Origin: an uncultured Collinsella sp.
GTDB lineage: Bacteria > Actinomycetota > Coriobacteriia > Coriobacteriales > Coriobacteriaceae
Assembly (NCBI GenBank): GCA_958418185.1
Contig: CATZEP010000029.1
Coordinates: forward strand, 1-13,139
Direction: 5' to 3'
DNA: 13,139 bases
Both the position numbers and the translations under genes were made by a program. The notes below the pieces were generated by a model that saw only the letters and a list, made by a program, of their open reading frames with translations, did no database searches and was not told the origin of the DNA. Positions 1 to 4,999 of this stretch are shown piece by piece; position 1 is the stretch's first letter; each line of letters starts with the position of its first letter.

Positions 1-1
1 C

Positions 2-1948
2 GCCGCCGATCAGGCATCGACGCTCAACGACGAGCGCGCCACCCGCCTGGCCAAGCGTGCCTCCCTGTTCGAGGCGGGCCAGAACCCGTATCCCGAGCAC
101 TCCGAGATTGAGGACTACGTCGCCGATATCGAGGCTAAGTACGCCGAGCTTGCCGATGGCGAGGACACCGAGGACGTCGTGAAGATCGGCGGCCGTGTGG
201 TTGCCAAGCGCGGTCAGGGCAAGATCATGTTCATCGTCGTGCGCGACGCGACCGGCGAGATTCAGCTGTTCTGCCGCATCAACGATATGGACGAGGCCGC
301 CTGGAACACGCTCAAGGCGCTCGACCTGGGCGATATCCTGGGCGTGACCGGCGTAGTCGTGCGCACCAAGCGTGGCCAGCTTTCCGTTGCCCCCAAGAGC
401 GCGACGCTGCTGTCCAAGGCCGTTCGCCCGCTGCCCGAGAAGTTCCACGGTCTCTCCGACAAGGAGACCCGCTATCGCCAGCGCTATGTCGACCTGATCG
501 CCAACGACGACGTTCGCGAGACCTTCCGTAAGCGTTCGCAGATTCTCTCCACGTTCCGCCGCTTTATGGAGTCCGATGGCTACATGGAGGTCGAGACCCC
601 CATTCTGCAGACTATCCAGGGCGGCGCTACGGCTAAGCCGTTCATCACGCACTTCAACGCGCTCGACCAGGAGTGCTACCTGCGCATTGCTACCGAGCTG
701 CACCTCAAGCGCTGCATCGTCGGTGGCTTTGAGCGCGTGTTCGAGATCGGCCGTATCTTCCGTAACGAGGGCATGGACCTTACTCACAACCCCGAGTTCA
801 CCACGATGGAGGCCTACCGCGCCTTCTCCGATCTCGAGGGCATGAAGGCGCTCGCTCAGGGCGTCATTAAGGCCGCTAACAAGGCTATCGGCAACCCCGA
901 GGTTATTGAGTATCAGGGCCAGACCATCGACCTTTCTGGTGAGTGGGCCAGCCGTCCCATGACCGACATCGTCTCCGACGTGCTCGGCAAGCAGGTCACC
1001 ATCGACACGCCGGTTGAGGAGCTCGCTGCCGCCGCACGCGAGAAGGGCCTGGAGATCAAGCCCGAGTGGACCGCCGGCAAGATCATCGCCGAGATCTACG
1101 ATGAGCTGGGCGAGGACACCATCGTCAACCCCACCTTCGTGTGCGATTACCCCATCGAGGTCAGCCCGCTTGCCAAGCGCTTTGAGGATGACCCGCGCCT
1201 GACCCATCGCTTTGAGCTGGTCATCGCCGGCCACGAGTACGCGAACGCGTTCTCCGAGCTCAACGACCCGGTCGACCAGGCCGAGCGCTTCGCTGCCCAG
1301 ATGGCCGAGAAGGCCGGCGGCGACGACGAGGCCATGGAGTACGACGAGGATTACGTGCGCGCCCTCGAGTACGGTATGCCTCCCGCGGGCGGCATTGGCA
1401 TCGGTATCGACCGCGTGGTCATGCTGCTCACCAACCAGGCTTCCATCCGCGACGTGCTGCTGTTCCCGCACATGAAGCCCGAGAAGGGTTTCCAGTCCGG
1501 TGCCGCTGCTGCCAAGGCTGCCGAGGCCGGCAACACCGCGAGCCCCTTCGTCAAGCCGCTCAAGCCCACGGTTGATTATTCCAAGATTGCCGTCGAGCCG
1601 CTGTTTGAGGAGTTCGTCGACTTTGATACCTTCTCCAAGAGCGACTTCCGCGCCGTGAAGGTCAAGGCATGCGAGGCCGTCAAGAAGTCCAAGAAGCTGC
1701 TGAACTTTACGCTCGATGACGGTACCGGCACCGACCGTACCATTCTCTCCGGCATCCATGAATACTATGAGCCCGAGGACCTGGTCGGCAAGACCCTGCT
1801 CGCCATCACCAACCTGCCTCCGCGCAAGATGATGGGTATCCCCAGCTGCGGCATGCTCATCAGCGCCATCCATGAGGAGGAGGGCGAGGAGCGCCTCAAC
1901 CTGATTCAGCTCGACGCTTCCATCCCTGCCGGCGCAAAGATGTACTAA
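2..1948 (+). CDS. lysS: Lysyl-tRNA synthetase (class II) with C-terminal tRNA-binding domain, 5'-truncated
   Basis: This enzyme attaches lysine to tRNA-Lys in the cytosol. The reading frame is open from base 2, so the first residues lie outside the window; 648 residues are visible. It starts inside the usual N-terminal helix (LAKRASLFEAGQNPYP), then an OB-fold anticodon-binding domain (about bases 179-450). The class II catalytic core follows: motif 1 region near 560-610, motif 2 (RIFRNEG) near 752-772, and motif 3 (GIGIGIDR) near 1388-1415. A normal bacterial LysRS of about 500 residues would end near base 1490. Here an Ala-rich linker leads to about 120 further residues (1630-1948) matching the Trbp111/EMAPII/MetRS C-terminal tRNA-binding domain (DFRAVKVKACEAVKKSKKL, then NLPPRKMMGIPSCGML). 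The internal GTG at 179 is not the start, because recognisable LysRS sequence precedes it. The synthetase call is firm; the role of the extension, tighter tRNA binding or dimerisation, is inferred. Confidence 0.96.
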   Translation, partial: AADQASTLNDERATRLAKRASLFEAGQNPYPEHSEIEDYVADIEAKYAELADGEDTEDVVKIGGRVVAKRGQGKIMFIVVRDATGEIQLFCRINDMDEAAWNTLKALDLGDILGVTGVVVRTKRGQLSVAPKSATLLSKAVRPLPEKFHGLSDKETRYRQRYVDLIANDDVRETFRKRSQILSTFRRFMESDGYMEVETPILQTIQGGATAKPFITHFNALDQECYLRIATELHLKRCIVGGFERVFEIGRIFRNEGMDLTHNPEFTTMEAYRAFSDLEGMKALAQGVIKAANKAIGNPEVIEYQGQTIDLSGEWASRPMTDIVSDVLGKQVTIDTPVEELAAAAREKGLEIKPEWTAGKIIAEIYDELGEDTIVNPTFVCDYPIEVSPLAKRFEDDPRLTHRFELVIAGHEYANAFSELNDPVDQAERFAAQMAEKAGGDDEAMEYDEDYVRALEYGMPPAGGIGIGIDRVVMLLTNQASIRDVLLFPHMKPEKGFQSGAAAAKAAEAGNTASPFVKPLKPTVDYSKIAVEPLFEEFVDFDTFSKSDFRAVKVKACEAVKKSKKLLNFTLDDGTGTDRTILSGIHEYYEPEDLVGKTLLAITNLPPRKMMGIPSCGMLISAIHEEEGEERLNLIQLDASIPAGAKMY

Positions 1949-1951
1949 CTA

Positions 1952-1978
1952 GTTACGCGGTTCTACGAACCGCGTAAC
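1952..1978 (+). repeat. Perfect 12-bp hairpin just after lysS
   Basis: GTTACGCGGTTC at 1952-1963 is exactly complementary to GAACCGCGTAAC at 1967-1978, around a three-base TAC loop, beginning three bases after the lysS stop. No T-run follows, so on its own it is not a canonical intrinsic terminator. It could protect the mRNA 3' end or act together with the next hairpin. Confidence 0.8.
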
Positions 1979-2026
1979 GGCTCGACGCTGCGCGGGCCGC
2001 ATTTGGACAATCTGACGTTCAACTTC

Positions 2027-2061
2027 AAGGGCGCGACCAGAAGGTCAGCGCCCTTTCGTTT
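2027..2061 (+). terminator. Intrinsic terminator of lysS
   Basis: AAGGGCGCGACC (2027-2038) pairs with 2043-2055 (GGTC, one bulged A at 2047, then GCGCCCTT), with an AGAA loop. The tail TTTCGTTTC is only moderately T-rich. It is the second hairpin in tandem after lysS and probably ends that transcript. Confidence 0.65.
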
Positions 2062-2287
2062 CACGTCACCTTGTCACAAATGCGACCCGCTCGCTGGCGT
2101 TGCCAATACATCGACGTTGTCGGAGTAGTCATTGGGGACGTTCTTAAACGACTAGTCGTTGGGGACGCTCTTAAACGTCTGCTCAACGGCTATTGCGCAC
2201 ATGGTTCGCATGACAGCCGTCTCTTTTATGTTTCCTTTAGCCGTTGCTGCCTAGGATGGGGTTAGTCGGTAGGAAGGGAGCACCGGG
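2062..2287. other. Intergenic stretch upstream of the exporter gene
   Basis: The gap between the lysS terminator and the exporter gene holds the 27-bp tandem repeat at 2126-2179. A possible but weak -10 element (TAGGAT, 2252-2257) lies about 30 nt before the exporter start, with no convincing -35 partner. The ribosome binding site for the exporter is at 2271-2280. A 64-codon open frame across it (2071-2265) has no ribosome binding site or recognisable sequence. I see no RNA gene. Confidence 0.5.
2126..2179. repeat. Two tandem copies of a 27-bp repeat
   Basis: Copy 1 (2126-2152) and copy 2 (2153-2179) both read TAGTC, A or G, TTGGGGACG, T or C, TCTTAAACG, then two bases (AC or TC); they differ at three positions. 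The junction forms a perfect 14-nt palindrome (AACGACTAGTCGTT, 2147-2160). The pattern suggests a dispersed REP-like intergenic element, possibly carried by an IS200-type transposase; that part is inference from memory of similar coriobacterial repeats. Confidence 0.8.
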
Positions 2288-3856
2288 ATGGACGATGCGA
2301 GCGAGCGTGCTATCGAAGAGGACATGCTCGATCAGTTCAATTACTTTGATGATGAGGACGAGGAGCTGATCGACCGTCGCGAGCCAGCGCCGCTTGATTC
2401 CTTTGATCTGGTCGATGAAGAGCCCGACGAGGACGAGGGCGAATCGGCGGAGCCCTCACAGCCTTCGCGCCTTGACTCGCTGCTTTCGAGAGCCCCCATG
2501 CACCACGGTGTCCGTGCCGGCGCGCTCCATATGAAAACTGACTGGCACCAGATCGTGACGGCAGGCGATGAACTTGCCGTCGATGCGCCGCTCACCGATA
2601 AATCATCCATCATCTGCCGCACCGGTATGCTTATGCTCGCGAGCGGAACGGGTGCCTGGCGCGTGCGCGATACCATGAATCGTGTTGCTGACGTGCTCGG
2701 CGTCACCATCCATGTCGACCTGAGTCTCCTATCGTTTGAGTGCACCTGCATCGAAGATGGCCACTGCTTTAATGAGGTCGTCAGCTTGCCCACAACGGGC
2801 GTCAATACCCATCGCATTTGGATGATGGAGAGTTTCCTCAAGGAAATCGAGACCTATGGTCGTCGCTTCACGGTGCACGAGTATCACGAGATGCTCAAGA
2901 CCGTTGAGAGTTCAAAACCTGATTACGCGCCTTGGCAACAGGGCCTTGCGGCGGCCTGCGCCTGTGGCGCCTTTGTCTTTTTACTTGGTGGCGGTCCTAT
3001 TGAGATGGCATGCGCGTTCGTAGGCGCGGGTGTCGGCAACTTTGCCCGCTCCCATATTCTTAAGCAGGGCCTTGGTCAGTTCAGCGCGCTGACGACCGGC
3101 GTTGCGCTCGCTTGCGTTTCGTATCTGCTGGCATTGCTCGGCCTTGGCCAGGTCATACCGGGGGCAATGTCGCACCAAGAAGGCTATATCGGCGCCATGC
3201 TCTTTGTGATTCCCGGCTTTCCGCTCATTACGGCAGGCCTCGACATCGCTAAGCTCGATATGCGAAGCGGCATTGAACGTCTTTCGTATGCCGTATCGAT
3301 TATTGTGATGGCGACCCTCGTGGGTTGGATGGTTGCCGAGTGCGTGGGACTGGCGCCGGATGACTTCGCCCCGCTCGGCCTCTCACCGTTGGCTCTTACG
3401 CTCTTGCGCATACTGATGAGCTTTATCGGCGTATTTGGCTTCTCGGTTATGTTCAACAGCCCAGTAAAGATGGCAGCGGCGGCAGGGCTCATCGGCGCCG
3501 TGTCCAATACCTTGCGTCTTGCGCTCGTCGATGCGCCGACGATGCTTCCCTTCCTGGGGCTGAGTGCGGGCATGCCTCCCGAGGCGGCTGCGTTTATCGG
3601 TGCGCTGGTATCGGGGCTGCTCGCGAGCTTAGCTGAAATCAAACTCACCTATCCACGTATCGCCCTCACGGTGCCATCGATTGTCATTATGGTGCCGGGT
3701 TTGTATCTGTATCGCTCGATGTATTACATGTGCACCTTCGACACGGTCAATATGCTCGGCTGGTTTGTGCGTGCAGTGCTCATCGTGGCGTTTTTGCCCG
3801 TTGGCCTGGGTGTGGCACGTACGCTCACCGACCCTCGCTGGCGCCATACCAGCTAA
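2288..3856 (+). CDS. ThrE-family threonine/serine exporter homologue, fused form, acidic N-terminus
   Basis: A 522-residue membrane protein of the ThrE/YjjP-YjjB family, which in Corynebacterium exports threonine and serine by proton motive force. Residues about 108-210 are the N-terminal cytoplasmic part of the DUF1212 half (GMLMLASGTGAWRVRDTMNR). Hydrophobic segments follow at about 218-290, with IPGFPLITAGLD at 308-319. The second, DUF3815-like half spans about 365-515 with VPGLYLYR at 469-476. Both halves, which are separate proteins in E. coli, are therefore in one chain. The first 60 residues contain 26 Asp/Glu and look disordered; they are not part of the usual family core. The ATG at 2288 is preceded by AGGAAGGGAG at 2271-2280, seven bases away. 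It stands alone between terminators or repeats, so it is probably monocistronic. The family assignment is strong; the exact substrate is not shown by the sequence. Confidence 0.9.
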   Translation: MDDASERAIEEDMLDQFNYFDDEDEELIDRREPAPLDSFDLVDEEPDEDEGESAEPSQPSRLDSLLSRAPMHHGVRAGALHMKTDWHQIVTAGDELAVDAPLTDKSSIICRTGMLMLASGTGAWRVRDTMNRVADVLGVTIHVDLSLLSFECTCIEDGHCFNEVVSLPTTGVNTHRIWMMESFLKEIETYGRRFTVHEYHEMLKTVESSKPDYAPWQQGLAAACACGAFVFLLGGGPIEMACAFVGAGVGNFARSHILKQGLGQFSALTTGVALACVSYLLALLGLGQVIPGAMSHQEGYIGAMLFVIPGFPLITAGLDIAKLDMRSGIERLSYAVSIIVMATLVGWMVAECVGLAPDDFAPLGLSPLALTLLRILMSFIGVFGFSVMFNSPVKMAAAAGLIGAVSNTLRLALVDAPTMLPFLGLSAGMPPEAAAFIGALVSGLLASLAEIKLTYPRIALTVPSIVIMVPGLYLYRSMYYMCTFDTVNMLGWFVRAVLIVAFLPVGLGVARTLTDPRWRHTS

Positions 3857-3889
3857 TTGGTGCAAGGGGGACATGTTACTTTGCACCAA
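3857..3889. repeat. Inverted repeat abutting the exporter stop codon
   Basis: TTGGTGCAA (3857-3865) is exactly complementary to TTGCACCAA (3881-3889), with 15 bases between. The left arm begins at the base directly after the TAA. Its position allows a role as an mRNA 3' hairpin; its form suggests a small dispersed palindromic element. Confidence 0.8.
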
Positions 3890-3892
3890 ATG

Positions 3893-3959
3893 AGTTGCGG
3901 TGAAATAGGGACTGAATTGCTGCTTAAAGGGTCAAAACAGTCCGTATTCCACCGCAACT
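3893..3959. repeat. Long imperfect inverted repeat, 22-bp arms
   Basis: The arms at 3893-3914 and 3938-3959 are complementary at 20 of 22 positions. The outer ten pairs are perfect (AGTTGCGGTG with CACCGCAACT), then one mismatch, AATA, one mismatch and GGACTG. The 23-base spacer includes a few more pairs. It follows the 3857-3889 repeat after three bases, so the two form one compound palindromic block. No transposase gene lies within the window. I interpret it as a REP- or MITE-like element. Confidence 0.8.
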
Positions 3960-4008
3960 TAGGGGGTCGGGGGATTATTGGTGCCCTGCATCTTCATAAA
4001 CTCAACGC

Positions 4009-4038
4009 TTACGAAGCGCGGGGTTTTCGTGCTAGGCT
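4009..4038 (+). promoter_or_regulatory. Possible extended -10 promoter for the DUF2798 gene
   Basis: TG at 4030-4031, one base, then TAGGCT at 4033-4038 resembles an extended -10. A poor -35 (TTACGA, 4009-4014) lies 18 bases upstream. If used, transcription would start near 4045 and the terminator at 4075-4125 would lie in the leader. The match is weak. Confidence 0.28.
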
Positions 4039-4074
4039 GGTTCCACCACATAAGTAGTCGCAGACGCACGTATC

Positions 4075-4125
4075 ACGGGCGGGCGAGATGAAGTCCCAAC
4101 AGCTCCATCTTGCCCGCCCGTTTTT
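4075..4125 (+). terminator. Strong intrinsic terminator, possible leader attenuator
   Basis: ACGGGCGGGCGAGATG (4075-4090) pairs along all 16 positions with 4106-4121 (one G-U pair), followed by five T residues at 4121-4125. The 15-base loop is unpaired. It lies 219 nt after the exporter stop and 36 nt before the DUF2798 start. It is either the exporter's distal terminator or a conditional terminator in the leader of the next gene. Confidence 0.88.
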
Positions 4126-4160
4126 GTTGCGTGATGCCGCGGCGTAACACGGAAAGGACC

Positions 4161-4718
4161 ATGCCCTTTATGCCTATCAACAAACGAGAGAGCCTGCTGT
4201 TCACCTTTATCATGTGCTTTTGCATGGTGCTCTGGATGAGCATCTACAACGTTGCCCTGCAGCACGGGGCCATCAACGGCGAGGTCGTTGCCGCCGCGTG
4301 GCTCGGCTTCCCCGTTGCCTATGTCTTTGCCATGTGCTGCGACTGGTTTGTTGCCAGCCCGCTCGCCAAGGGTTTCGCCTTTAAGTACTTGGTCGCGCCG
4401 GGCAAGAGCTCGCCGCTCGCCATGACGCTCGCCGTTAGCTCCTGCATGGTCGTTCCCATGGTCATCATCATGTCGCTGTACGGTGCCTGCGAGGGTCTGA
4501 CGCACATGCCCGGCGGCATCCTTGCGAACCTGTATTCCGTGCCCGCGATCTGGATGATCAACATCCCGCATAATTTTGTGATGGCGCTGCCGTGGAACCT
4601 TTTGGTAGCCGGTCCGATTTCCCACTTCGTCTTCCGTCGCGCCTTCCCTGTGGGGACGGTTTTCGAGGAGGAGCATGCCGAGCTCTTGGAGCAGGCTATG
4701 GCTCCTGAGTGCGAGTAG
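4161..4718 (+). CDS. DUF2798-type small membrane protein
   Basis: A 185-residue hydrophobic protein with about four membrane segments (near residues 12-33, 45-67, 86-108 and 127-158) and a charged C-terminal tail. It contains an internal duplication: MCFCMVLWMSIYN with VASPLAKGFAF in the first half, and SCMVVPMVIIMSLYG with VAGPISHFVF in the second. This matches my memory of DUF2798 proteins, whose function is unknown; the doubled form of about 150-190 residues is common in Gram-positives. I chose the ATG at 4161 because GGAAAGGA (4151-4158) lies just upstream. A longer frame to a TTG at 4110 would begin inside the terminator stem and is unlikely. It has its own terminator upstream and downstream, so it is probably expressed alone. 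The family call is from motif recognition; a transport role would be speculation. Confidence 0.85.
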   Translation: MPFMPINKRESLLFTFIMCFCMVLWMSIYNVALQHGAINGEVVAAAWLGFPVAYVFAMCCDWFVASPLAKGFAFKYLVAPGKSSPLAMTLAVSSCMVVPMVIIMSLYGACEGLTHMPGGILANLYSVPAIWMINIPHNFVMALPWNLLVAGPISHFVFRRAFPVGTVFEEEHAELLEQAMAPECE

Positions 4719-4720
4719 CT

Positions 4721-4772
4721 CGCTTAGGGATCTGCTGAGCGCGGGCGACTTGCTTGGTTGGAGCCCTAAGCG
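4721..4772. repeat. 9-bp inverted repeat in the 3' region of the DUF2798 gene
   Basis: CGCTTAGGG (4721-4729) is exactly complementary to CCCTAAGCG (4764-4772), separated by 34 bases, starting two bases after the stop codon. The rest of 4773-4863 is GC-rich with only short possible pairings, and I recognise no RNA family or gene in it. Confidence 0.55.
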
Positions 4773-4863
4773 TGGATAGCTCTCTCGGCGACATCGCGGG
4801 CGTGAGCGGTGCGCATGACCGGAGGCCCCGTGCTGCTCCGTTGCCCGACGTGCTAGCGCGCAG

Positions 4864-4875
4864 AACAATCTGTTG
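4864..4875. promoter_or_regulatory. Possible secondary TetR operator
   Basis: AACAATCTGTTG matches the core of the palindrome at 4930-4950 (AACAGTCTGTTG) at 11 of 12 positions. Its centre is 71 bases upstream, just before the terminator stem. The flanking bases do not match, so it would be a weaker site or chance. Confidence 0.25.
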
Positions 4876-4884
4876 GTGCATTCG

Positions 4885-4917
4885 GCGGCTGCTGAAGCGT
4901 TTCGGCAGCCGCTTTTT
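4885..4917 (+). terminator. Intrinsic terminator before the giant activase gene
   Basis: GCGGCTGCTGAA (4885-4896) pairs with TTCGGCAGCCGC (4901-4912), a 12-bp stem with one T-G pair and a GCGT loop, followed by five T residues at 4913-4917. It ends transcription from the DUF2798 gene and isolates the next promoter. Confidence 0.9.
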
Positions 4918-4929
4918 ATACGGAGTTTA

Positions 4930-4950
4930 AATACAACAGTCTGTTGTATT
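4930..4950. promoter_or_regulatory. 21-nt palindromic operator, likely bound by the downstream TetR regulator
   Basis: AATACAACAG (4930-4939), a central T (4940) and CTGTTGTATT (4941-4950) form a perfect palindrome. Its size and symmetry suit a TetR-family dimer. It covers the -35 zone of the extended -10 promoter at 4959-4967, so binding should repress. A TetR gene is coupled to the end of the gene it precedes, which supports autoregulation. The identity of the binder is inferred. Confidence 0.75.
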
Positions 4951-4958
4951 ACGTAGAG

Positions 4959-4967
4959 TGGTATATC
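4959..4967 (+). promoter_or_regulatory. Extended -10 promoter for the activase-TetR operon
   Basis: TG at 4959-4960, one base, then TATATC at 4962-4967 fits an extended -10 element. No good -35 is present at 17 bases; that zone is occupied by the palindrome. Transcription would start near 4974, about 25 nt before the ATG at 5000. Confidence 0.5.
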
Positions 4968-4999
4968 TCTAGCAGAAAAAATGCGAGAGACGGAGCATT

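Noticed and set aside
2071..2265. 64-codon open frame between lysS and the exporter gene
   Set aside because: It has no ribosome binding site, spans the tandem repeat, and the product is unrecognised.
4006..4018. CGCTT-ACG-AAGCG hairpin resembling a mini-ykkC (guanidine-II) stem
   Set aside because: That class needs two hairpins with ACGR loops; I find no second one, and the downstream gene is not a typical guanidine exporter.
4110..4160. Upstream TTG start for the DUF2798 protein
   Set aside because: It falls inside the terminator stem and lacks a ribosome binding site; the ATG at 4161 has one.
4032..4868. 278-codon open frame on the - strand
   Set aside because: It runs opposite the DUF2798 gene and through two terminator or repeat regions; low-complexity His/Arg/Gly-rich product with no family signature.
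4719..4884. tRNA, SRP RNA or 6S RNA in the gap
   Set aside because: None of the conserved loops or cloverleaf arms of these RNAs could be found.
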